64,000 bases of DNA, taken from assembly GCF_026151205.1 (NCBI RefSeq), contig NC_087077.1, forward strand, positions 14,916,983 to 14,980,982. The letters are read 5' to 3'. Below are positions 33,130 to 43,964 of the stretch, piece after piece (position 1 is the stretch's first letter; every line of letters begins with the position of its first letter). The DNA is from Bolinopsis microptera. Taxonomy: Eukaryota; Ctenophora; Tentaculata; Lobata; Bolinopsidae. A program made the translations under genes and the position numbers. The notes under the pieces are model-generated. The model had not been told where the DNA came from and ran no database searches. It worked only from the letters and a program-made list of their open reading frames with translations.

Positions 33130-33921
33130 CAGAAACTCTGTCCAGGTGAAAATGGCAAAAACGGTGAGACAATTTTCGGCATAGACTCTTTTGATCAACA
33201 TGATAGTATGTTGCGTGGTCATAGCAATGGAACTGCTGAAAAAGTCAAAACTGCATTTCCATGCAAACGAGCTAATATACTGCTTTTCGACCAGAAAGCA
33301 GCTTGATCAATTGTTTAGCAACACAAATCTTCACATTGGGAAGGGGATTATTAAAACTATTGGATAGCGAATACCTCTCGCATTTTACATTAGTCGTGTT
33401 TCAAACACAAGGAAATAATTTTTGTACATTTCCGTTGTATTCCGTACTTTTGCACAAGCTTCTTGTTTAACCTAACACGCCAGATCACTGAAGCTAGTAC
33501 TAAACAATCAATTGTTTCTTTTGTTCAGAAACTCTGTCCAGGTGAAAATGGCAAAAACGGTGAGACAATTTTCGGCATAGACTCTTTTGATCAACATGAT
33601 AGTATGTTGCGTGGTCATAGCAATGGAACTGCTGAAAAAGTCAAAACTGCATTTCCATGCAAACGAGCTAATATACTGCTTTTCGACCAGAAAGCAGCTT
33701 GATCAATTGTTTAGCAACACAAATCTTCACATTGGGAAGGGGATTATTAAAACTATTGGATAGCGAATACCTCTCGCATTTTACATTAGTCGTGTTTCAA
33801 ACACAAGGAAATAATTTTTGTACATTTCCGTTGTATTCCGTACTTTTGCACAAGCTTCTTGTTTAACCTAACACGCCAGATCACTGAAGCTAGTACTAAA
33901 CAATCAATTGTTTCTTTTGTT
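33130..33921. repeat. 396-bp tandem duplication, two copies
   Basis: Copy 1 at 33130-33525 and copy 2 at 33526-33921 look identical along their length, from CAGAAACTCTGTCCAGGTG to TTGTTTCTTTTGTTCA. An open frame of 79 codons spans the junction (33463-33702), but I see nothing to support it as a gene. Confidence 0.9.
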
Positions 33922-35649
33922 CAAGTGGGTGATCTTTAAAATGTTGGTAAACTCGAAACTGTTTGAACAACTTCACGGTGAATCCCTAATGTATTCAGTT
34001 ACTTGCCTGTATTCGACTGAAACAGTTAGTCTCACTCGTAATACCATATCAGGGGAGAATTCTCTCAATCTATTAACTTTTCTAATCTTATAAATTTCAT
34101 CGACTTTTCCACCATGGTATTTGGTAATGTTTCTCATCATTTTGTCATGACATATTAATAATGGCTATTCTAACATAGACGTGGGTAATTGGGGACTAGG
34201 AGAGTGGAGCACGCTGTTTTAGTCGCGTGACGGCTATCAAACTAATCTGATGTAGGCCTCTACCAACAAAATCTTATAAATTGCTGACAGGAGGCCTCCC
34301 TATGTGCATAGACCCAGTCATATTATTTCGGAGATGGCAGCCAAAAGTAAAGCAACAAATTGTTTGGCAACTTTCCGTCCGCCGTTCTACGAGGCAAGAT
34401 TTTATATGAAACTACTAATAAGAAACAGACATGATACAGAATTTGTTGTTTGCAGTTTGTTTACTGTTTATCATAATCTTTCGGGATTTTTATATGCAGC
34501 TCTCTGTACTAAAAAACATTCCACTGGTTTGCACATTTGATTGCACAAAATTGCTGCTATTTGATATTTCCTCCCAGTAAATTATAGAAGGGGTTCTGAT
34601 AAAAATTATGAGGTGATGATGATAATTGCACCTCATTATATAATTGCGCAGCTAAATAGTAAATTAAATAAAGTCACGTGTAACAAGTCTTGCCAGCTGT
34701 TTCACACATTAGCTGAATGTCATTTGGCGATCGCGCGCAAAGTTTGTGTTATTGGTCTGCTTAAAAAGGAGTGGCTAGGTTTAAAATGTCAAAAGGAAGA
34801 ACGAATTAATATAACGGGCCAAGACGATAAACAAGTTTGTTATTTTGGCAGTAGGGTATCACGAGTAATATAAAACAGTAATCAGTGAAATTTTTAATAA
34901 AAGCTTAAACTATACCAAGTTTCGACCACAGATAAAATGCTAAGACCGGCAGAATCATCAAAAAAAAGAAATAGTCCAAATTTGAGATTATCTCACTGCA
35001 TGTTACTTTGATAAATGTCAAAGCACTATTTCTCGGAGAAATAGAAACTCTAGAAATCGTAATTCTGCCCGTACAATAGTCTATATTAATGGGATCTTGA
35101 AGCACAAGTCACAAGTTCCCTTTATTGTACAATATTTGCAGAATCTCATGATAGAATTTTGTTTTATATGTCACGGTCCCCTGAGTCCACATTCTGTTGA
35201 CGAACAATGGAAAAATAAATCCATTCAGTTGGTTATTCCTTCTGAGAAACGTTCGATGAAAGGTGGCATCAGTCAATTTAGAAAGTTTCACAAAAGTTAA
35301 CTTAATAAACGTTCTGATCGATAAATAAATTAAGTATTATTTAACAAGCTAAGTAGCTTACCTCTTTGCAAATAATGAACTGGAGTAGCTGATCTCTTTT
35401 TTACATTGTGCCTAGCAATATGTTTAAAATTATTTTCAAACGATTTGTTAATTATGATAAGAATTCTCCAAAGTTTAATATGTTCAAGATGAGAAATTTC
35501 TTAGTCATGTCCATTCATGTTTTTGTATTTTTAACCATCAATTGAATTTCGAGACGGCATGAATATCCATTTAGAAATATAAAATAGTTAATTAATAATT
35601 ATGTATATATATAAATACTTAATTTGGCGATTAATATTTTCTTAAATGA
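33922..35649. other. Non-coding
   Basis: No exon was recognised. A stretch at about 35085-35260 (TTAATGGGATCTTGAAGCAC ...) is related to one at about 39792-39960 (TTAATGGGATCTTGAGGCAC ...), so both are probably decayed copies of one dispersed repeat. Confidence 0.45.
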
Positions 35650-36090
35650 GTTTGTTGTCTTTACGTTGTCTTAATGTTGTCTTATTGTTGTCTTAATGTT
35701 GTCTTAATGTTGTCTTAATGTTGTCTTAATGTTGTCTTAATGTTGTCTTAATGTTGTCTTAATATTGTCTTAATGTTATCTTAATGTTGTCTTAATGTTG
35801 TCTTAATGTTGTCTTAATGTTGCCTTAATGTTGTCTTAATGCTGTCTTAATGTTGTATTAATATTTTATCATATTTTGTTGTCTTATCGGTGTTTGTTGT
35901 CTTAATGTTGTCTTATTATTGTTTTAATGTCGTTTTTTTGTTGTCTTAATGTTGCCTTAATGTTTGCTTTAATGTTGCCTTAATGTTGTTTTAATGTTGT
36001 CTTATCGTTTGTTGTCTTATTGGTGTTTGTTGCGTTAATGTTGTTTTAATGTTGTCTTATTGTTGTCTTAATGTTGTCTTATTGTTGCTT
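35650..36090. repeat. Minisatellite of 11-bp TTGTCTTAATG units
   Basis: About 35 units in one direction, regular at 35690-35850 and increasingly diverged toward the right, where longer variants with GTTTGTTGTC appear. Confidence 0.9.
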
Positions 36091-36130
36091 CGGTGTTCGT
36101 TCTAGTGGCCTACTTTTTTGTCCAGAAATA

Positions 36131-36897
36131 CAGGGTGGGCCAAAAGTCAGTACCCATACGTTGGCCTTAATAGCTCCGCCGTGTTTTATATTTGAGAGCT
36201 GTTGCTTTGCAGATGGCATACTGTACTTACTGGTTCGAGGATTCCGTCGTCAAAATTTGAAAATTCGAATATTTTAGACCACGCCCATTCAATATTAAAA
36301 CACCTATATTGTTTTCTCTGAACATGCTGAACGCCTGATTTTTTCCGAGACGGTAGATTATCAAATGTTGCATATGATCTGAAAACATGAGGCAAAACGG
36401 ATTAGAAATGACGAAGTTATCAAGCATTTTCTGTATCTCGTTAACAATATTGACTGGATGATTATGTGACACCGTGACACGACACCTTAATTGGGCACCC
36501 TTAACAATTCCCATAATGTTTAACGGGGTAGTTAACGGGGGAACCTTATCACGTGATTAGGTAAACCAATCACCTGATCACACGTAATGAATAAACTCGT
36601 TATGCTTCATATCTCGGTCATCTGAGAAGCTACAGTTCTAATTCTTTCAGGACAAACGTAATTCGAATGGCCAAACACAATTCAATAACATTTAGCTTGA
36701 TCCGACTATCCAAACTATCAAATAAATGTGAAAATGAACCTCCATTTGAAAAAAATGAACGCGAATATTTTTCGAGTTGACAAATTCCTCGAACCAGTGG
36801 TGGTACTAAGTCATACCAGAAAGAAGTATTTAAATTGGGCACTCAGTGACTGAGCTATAAAGGCCAACGTATGGGTACTGACTTTTGGCCCACCCTG
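36131..36897. mobile_element. Mariner-like non-autonomous element, about 45-bp TIRs, TA flanks
   Basis: Left end CAGGGTGGGCCAAAAGTCAG..., right end ...CTGACTTTTGGCCCACCCTG. The arms stay paired for about 45 bp (through CCCATACGTTGGCCTT and AGCTC), and TA lies at both edges (36129-36130, 36898-36899), as in Tc1/mariner. No DDE transposase motif was seen in the minus-strand frames at 36227-36514 or 36630-36842, so it is probably a MITE. Confidence 0.82.
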
Positions 36898-38228
36898 TAG
36901 TATTAACAAACGAATACAATTGCCTATAAGTTAGCTTTGCGAGTAAAATTTATAATATTGATCATAATAACGTGACAATATAATACTCATTCAAAACAAT
37001 TTGCGGATTTGGATCATCAACATCAAACGATCTTTGACTTGCACTGTTTGAATATGTTTTGTACACAATTGGTTATTTATAAACTTAAAAGTAACGTCTC
37101 CCAAAATGTTAGCCTAATTTAAAGAGTTTAAAATAACTCTACAAATCGATAGAAGGCAAGAATAAATCAAATGGATTCTGAATAGAAATATTAAAATGTG
37201 TGCAAAATGTTAGTTTTGGCGGATTTTATTTGTTAAAGGATGAGGGGACCTTAGAATTTACTTCCAAATATTCGCGTTTAAGTCCTGTGAAAGTGTACAC
37301 ACTTTCACACTTTCACAGGACTTCTACACGTAGAATCAAAAAATACGCCGGACTGTGAAATCGATAACAATTCCCATAATGTTTAACGGGGTAGTTAACG
37401 GGGGAACCTTATCACGTGATTAGGTAAACCAATCACCTGATCACACGTAATGAATAAACTCGTTATGCTTCATATCTCGGTCATCTGAGAAGCTACAGTT
37501 CTAATTCTTTCAGGACAAACGTAATTCGAATGGCCAAACACAATTCAATAACATTTAGCTTGATCCGACTATCCAAACTATCAAATAAATGTGAAAATGA
37601 ACCTCCATTTGAAAAAAATGAACGCGAATATTTTTCGAGTTGACAAATTCCTCGAACCAGTGGTGGTACTAAGTCATACCAGAAAGAAGTATTTAAATTG
37701 GGCACTCAGTGACTGAGCTATAAAGGCCAACGTATGGGTACTGACTTTTGGCCCACCCTGTAGTATTAACAAACGAATACAATTGCCTATAAGTTAGCTT
37801 TGCGAGTAAAATTTATAATATTGATCATAATAACGTGACAATATAATACTCATTCAAAACAATTTGCGGATTTGGATCATCAACATCAAACGATCTTTGA
37901 CTTGCACTGTTTGAATATGTTTTGTACACAATTGGTTATTTATAAACTTAAAAGTAACGTCTCCCAAAATGTTAGCCTAATTTAAAGAGTTTAAAATAAC
38001 TCTACAAATCGATAGAAGGCAAGAATAAATCAAATGGATTCTGAATAGAAATATTAAAATGTGTGCAAAATGTTAGTTTTGGCGGATTTTATTTGTTAAA
38101 GGATGAGGGGACCTTAGAATTTACTTCCAAATATTCGCGTTTAAGTCCTGTGAAAGTGTACACACTTTCACACTTTCACAGGACTTCTACACGTAGAATC
38201 AAAAAATACGCCGGACTGTGAAATCGAT
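36503..38228. repeat. 863-bp tandem duplication, two copies
   Basis: Copy 1 spans 36503-37365, copy 2 37366-38228, with no difference noticed; a 70-codon frame is identical in both. The unit contains the right half and right TIR of the mariner-like element plus about 470 bp of flank, so it arose after that insertion. Each copy has a palindrome at about 37281-37324 / 38144-38187 (AAGTCCTGTGAAAGTGT and complement). Confidence 0.92.
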
Positions 38229-41200
38229 AATTCGTGCAATATCACGCCGCGCTCCTATTGGCTGATAGCAATTTTGGGCTGTGACGTCACTTATGTGTTA
38301 AGACCAACGTGCGCGCGCACCCTTTGCTCGTGTCAACATTTTGTTCTGTTCTGTTTTAATTACGTCGTGTTACCTTTGGCGTTTGCGAGAGCGGTATCTT
38401 TGGTTGCACTGAATTAGTCTAAGTTACGAATAATTCTCTTTAATAATAATAGTTAAATGTAACTCAGAAAGGCTTTCTTGTAGTTGTAGTAGGTATTTCT
38501 ATTTATAAATAGCTAAGATAAGTAGCATCCGCTAACTAAACCACAAACTGCTATTTTGTTTTGACTTGTTTGAAACCCGATATGGACACAATTAAAAAGA
38601 ATGTATGATGTAGTAGAAGAAATTTTACTAGCTGGCCCTTGGCGCCTCTAGTCCTATCTGAGTACGCACGTGCGGTTTGACACTGCGCGTGTACCGGCCT
38701 TTCGTTGTACACTCATTTATAATTATAATTTACCGTTTTAGTTTGCTGTGACTTGAGTGTAAAGCGTAACGAATGTGGATGTGTTCGTCTGCTATGCTTG
38801 GTATAATATTGCTTGGTGTAATAGTTGCAAATCTTGCTTACGTTATAAGTATAAGTGTCACATAGTGTGTTAGAACTTAAAAGCTTGGTGCTTGGTGCTT
38901 GTCCAACTGGAATGAAGACATGCATTTCATACCTACCCGATCCATTTTTATTAGGACCGTGTTGTGTTGATATGACATGTTGATATATCTACTGTGGTAC
39001 GAAACAGGGAGTTGCTAGGTGTTACGTTGGGAGCTATAAATATACATAATTTACATGCCTTTCTGTGTGACTTCAATCTTATTCCAGGTGTATCTCGGCT
39101 CATGGTTATCGTAGGGTGATAATTCTTTTTTCAACCGGTCATAAAAAGTCTCCTCTCCATTGGTTATAGGCTCGTTAGTATCGTAAATTGTTAATTTATT
39201 CTTAATTAGTAATTTAGTCGGCCCGCACGCTCATTTTACCTGTATTTCTATATGCGCGGATCAGAGCAACTCACATAATTGACGTCACAGGTTCAAATTG
39301 TTTTGGCTGGATATCTCGGCGCGCGAATGAAATACAACTTTGCGGATTTCACTAAAGTGGTTTATACGATTAATGTAATAAAAGGATTTGCACGAGAAAA
39401 AAACTTTTTCTAAGGTCCCCTCATCCTTTAATTGATGTTTTGGGACAAAGTGAGAGTTTAGGATGAAACTTTGATGCTCCAGAACAAACTTTAAAAGTCC
39501 CCATACTCTTGAGCAATAATTCTGTAAACTGCAGCTTGATTTGCAAACTCTAAACCATTCATACTTCATAGCATTCTCGATAGTCATTACAGCTCTTTGT
39601 TCAACTCTAATGGTGTTAGAGTCATGAAAAATCCGTCATCTTTTGCATGGCCAGAAGCTCAACTTAAAGCTGCAGCTATTTTTTTGAAGGTAATACCAAA
39701 ATGTTTCTTCATACATGGGCGGCCATTGTTATGAATCTTTTGACTATCAATTACACCTATCTTTCATCATCATCACAGTTGAACCCCTCCCTTAATGGGA
39801 TCTTGAGGCACGGGTCACTTGTCCCTTTTCTTGCAAGATATTTGTAAAATCTTGCGTGAGGAAATTATTGAATTTATTTTGGCGAATCACGCTTTGTCGA
39901 ACAATTGAACAATTTAAGAAATCTGATCGATTAAGTTTGTCAATCCTTCAGAGAAAAGGTTATGGAAAAGCTTCATTAATAAATTTCGACGCAAAGACCT
40001 ATTGTATATATTTGGTAAATAAACTTTTAAATTTATAACAATGATTAAATGAAAAATAAAAAGCAAACAATTTTAGCTTACCTTATGTAGATTACACGCT
40101 GTAATAGCTAATACAGTCTTCACATATATGTACCTAGCAGAGTGGTAATGAGTATTATGCTATTTTAACAACTTGATAGATAGTAATAATGTAGCACGTG
40201 TTGAAGTATACAAACTAACCTCTGATGTTTTGAAATATATGAAAAGTTTTATTTTTGCTGTTCATTTTTGCTGTTCATCAAGCATGAAGTACACTGTACA
40301 GCTATATATTAAATATATTATAGTATGCAAACATAAAGGACCAACATCTTGGTATGTACACTGTACAGGGTGTTTCAAATGTCTTCCTAGGATGTACTTT
40401 TTGAATAACGTTTTATCTATTTGTTTAAACTTCATTCTGTAAAAAGGTAGTGGTAGTTCTAAGGTTTAATGGCGACTTCTGAATGGATTTCACGTTACCC
40501 TGGCCACCATAGCAACCATATCTCGGTTGCTAGGGGACTGATATAATTGATATTTTATCTGGAGAGTGAAGACTTAACCAAAGAATTATACTACTTTCGT
40601 TTATAAAAACAAAATTCTAAATTTCAATACATGTTATTAAAGCATAAATTACAAATCGTTTACAATTAAAACTGTGCGACGTTAACATTGTTAGACAGTT
40701 GTAATATGATGAGAGCTAAAAGTGATGAATGAATCTTAGCGAGTGCATTTTTCAATCCCAAACCTTAATCAATCATATCTACAATTAAAACCCTTTAACT
40801 GTATAAAAAGCAACAAACAATAAATGAGATTTCAAATTGCTGTTTTCCCAATTTTGCACGCTCACATTATATTACACAATATATCAGTACTCAGTAGTTT
40901 AGAAGTAATTAATTAATTAATATCTAAACTATTCAAAATAAGTATAACGGCTTCTCTCATTCAAAAATCAACAAACTGACCTTGATTGTGTTTACATAAT
41001 AAAACCAACCATTGATTTAGCGCCCCAATTTAGCGCAAACCCCGATTTCCCGCAGCCCATTCCCTTCCCCAATTAAGGGCTTATCAATTATCATACATTT
41101 ACTGAAGCTGTTCCTTTCCCCAAACTCCGTGGTAAATTGGGGTTTTAACTGTACATGGTTTATAACAGCCAGGTATTAGAATACCTAATGAACAGTGAAC

Positions 41201-41500
41201 AATCTGGACATGCTCCTATATCAATCCAACCAGCTATAGTCCTGCCATGCAGCTAGAATAATAATTGTGAAAAATGTCATCTGATAAAGAAAATGTTAAC
41301 GAGAAGAGTTGAGAATGCAATTGTCCGAGGAAAGAGAACCGACCATTCTCTGAGCATACCGTGAACAACCAAGATTAAGTTTCTCCGTGAATTAAGAGTT
41401 CTGTAAATCTTCGTAACATTGTTCTGTGACCAAGGAAACATTGTTCTGTGGAAACATTGTTCTGTGACCCCTATACCAAACATTAACATTGTTCTGTGAT
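38229..41500. other. Intergenic, no gene seen
   Basis: Near 38255-38295 there is an inverted CCAAT (ATTGGCTG) and a TGACGTCA, which is promoter-like but has no gene attached. TTCTAAGGTCCCCTCATCC at about 39408 is the inverse of a stretch inside the 863-bp duplicate. Short direct repeats AACATTGTTCTGTG occur four times at about 41415-41500, just downstream of CHP. Confidence 0.4.
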
Positions 41501-43124
41501 TTAGAAAGGCATTGAGAGTCTAGTCTCCACGTCCACGTGATTTAGCGTTTTCTTGAACTGATCGAATGTAACGAATATTTCCTCGTCATCATCATTGATA
41601 TCAGCTCCTGAAAGTGTGCATTAATTAACTCAATTAATTAACTCAATTAATTAACTCAATTGAAAATTCTGTGTATCAAATTGCCATGAGAAGCTCAAAT
41701 AAAATTATCAAATTCCTTAGTTTTCGATCGGGATATCAAAATTACCTGCTTCACATATACAACTACTACTTAACTTCTACTACTACTGCTACTACTAGTA
41801 CTCTAGTAGTAGACTTAGTAGTAGTAGTATATGAAAATTACCTGCTTCACATATACTACTACTACTACTACTACTTCTGCTACTAGTAATAGCATACTAA
41901 AATTACCTGCTTCACATATAGCCCGCATAATGACCTTCTCCATCTCCTTATCTTGAACTGTAGTTCCAACTAAACCCGCCAGAACCTAGGGGAGAATGAG
42001 TAACGTGATAATAATATTATCAGCTCGTAAGCGCGTGGAAATGAAGAGTTTTACTAAATTCCTGTTTTTCCCACATTCCTTTGAACTTGAAGCATACCTC
42101 GTGAAAGTCCTCTTTACTGAGTTTCCCATCTTTGTCAACATCGTAAAGTCTGAAGAGGAACTTTATCTTGCCCTCTCTGTTGTTGAACTCTGTGACTGTC
42201 CGGGAACGGATCGGTCGGAATGTGGAAAGTAGGGTTGCAAACTGAAAAAATGCAAACTTTAACAGTGAAATATTCGGTTTCAATTACATACCGCATATTA
42301 TATCGTCTATAAATGTGAAATATCGGTGATCTCCCAACTCCCAAGCAATCATATGTCTACCAAGTACCAACCTGGGTAAAGTTGACCTCATCACTTTCCC
42401 AGAAGAAGGCCTCAATGACCCTGTTACACAGTGGGTTTACACTAAACTCTGGAATGTTCTGTAGATCTTCCCTCCGCAGAACTCCGGACCGGGACTTATC
42501 CAAACACCTGACAATTTGTACTAATTATTATATTTATCCGAGTAATTTGGATACTAGGATGAATTCAATTACACTAATAATCTGACAATCCTAGATGTCA
42601 CACCAGAGAGGGGAGTCAGCAGCACTTTGCCGCATTATTTAATTAGCTGTAATGTGCGGTAAAATGCTGCGGTGTCCCAACAATGTGCCCTGTATTATAC
42701 AGCTGTATTGTAGCTGTATTGAGTATGACAGCCTCATATTAACTATAATGAGGCATTTAAAATATGTGTAACGTAGATGTAAGTTCACTGCATCAATTTT
42801 TATGGCAATGTGAGCGAAAATAACAAATTTCCTACACATTTACATCTTGCTGTGCTGTGGTTATTTGTAACCCCGAACACAGAATATGAGTTGCTACAAA
42901 TTTAAGCTGAACATGATAAAACCCTAATTTTAAATCTTATCGGCTACGTATGAAAGGTTAAGTTATTAATCTAATCGATTAACTAATCAATTAAGTAATT
43001 AATGATTAATTACTAACGCGAATCTGTTGTAAAGTCTGACGATCTCCCTGGTTGTAAACCCCGTCTTCTCAGTAAGGGTCTGTACCTCGTCTGGTCTTAA
43101 TAATGAGGACGTCTTGCTTCCCAT
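41501..43124 (-). CDS. CHP1: Calcineurin B homologous protein (EF-hand)
   Basis: Five exons: 43018-43124, 42372-42507, 42098-42241, 41907-41985 and 41501-41607. Phases agree, giving 190 aa (human CHP1 195). MGSKTSS at the N-terminus fits N-myristoylation of Gly2. Landmarks along the chain are RLYNRFA, CLDKSRSGVLRREDLQNIPE, EAFFWESDEVNFTQ, FATLLSTFRPI, and an EF-hand LYDVDKDGKLSKEDF with good Ca2+ ligands. The last EF-hand is weaker (DINDDDEEIFVTFDQF), and the end VDVETRLSMPF corresponds to the family's 'VDVEQKMSIRFL'. CHP proteins bind Na+/H+ exchangers at the plasma membrane and inhibit calcineurin. CHP1 fits better than calcineurin B because of the FRPI insert and C-terminus. CHP2/CHP3 co-orthology cannot be excluded. 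An AG lies 8 nt before the ATG. Confidence 0.92.
41620..41900. repeat. CHP intron 4: tandem repeats and two extra copies of the exon-4 splice donor
   Basis: Contains three units of TTAATTAACTCAA (about 41624-41662), (CTA/TAG)n triplet runs (about 41762-41885), and two copies (41738-41759, 41835-41855) of the sequence spanning the true exon-4 donor at 41907. Confidence 0.8.
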
Positions 43125-43964
43125 CACACAGCCTAATTAGATGATGAGCTGGTTAGTTAATTTATTAATTATTTAATTAATAAGCTACATTTTACTAATT
43201 AATCTAGAGTAACTGACTATTTTAGGCACCATTTACCGTATCATCTATCTATTTTTATCATCGAATATCCAACTATTACTTATAAGGAATTTTCATATCA
43301 AGTGCAGGAATACAGTTTAAATTTTACTTGATAAAATTGATGATAATGAGATCATGCATAAGATTTCAGACACGAATTTCAAAATTTCATAAATGTTATA
43401 AATTCCATACGTTATAAATACAAGATCAAAGATAATTCAGATATTTAAAATTCAAAATTTATTTTATACAGTATCTACCAACAATAAAGTAATCTACTGA
43501 GAATATCAGTAAATTTCTTATTATCATTATCATTATATCGCCATGTATTGAAGAAATAATTATCAAATGATTTCTTTAATTTGCAAACAAATAACAATAG
43601 TTACACCAAAATGCTTCAACTGATTTAGAATAAATACCCAAAAACACAAACGCTCAAAATATACAATAAACAATTCAAGAAAGATTTAAAGAAAGCTGAA
43701 ATGTACAACAAATAAATAACAGATAGCTTCAGTATTAAACATAAATATCAAAATAATCTTAAGTAATAATAAAAGAACAATAATTTATCAATTAAATCTT
43801 AGAGCAGTCAATAATCAAAATAGTAGACTGATTTAAACTGTAAAGATCGAATTCTAAAAGTAAATTAATATTTTAAATCCTGCAATTTCACTTCTTCCCT
43901 TGGTTTAACATAACTCACTTTCACTTTCATTATAATTTTCAACATCACTTTCACTTTTTCTTTC
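43125..43964. other. Intergenic between CHP and the unknown gene
   Basis: 840 bp, AT-rich, no exon seen. It must hold the 3' end of the unknown gene and the start region of CHP. Confidence 0.45.

Noticed and set aside
33463-33702. 79-codon frame across the 396-bp duplication junction
   Set aside because: It depends on the duplication junction and has no recognisable domain.
36227-36842. 95- and 70-codon minus-strand frames in the mariner-like element as transposase
   Set aside because: No DDE/D catalytic motif or helix-turn-helix could be seen; probably chance frames.
39285-39587. 100-codon minus-strand frame
   Set aside because: No family resemblance, and part of it matches a repeated segment also found at about 37230.
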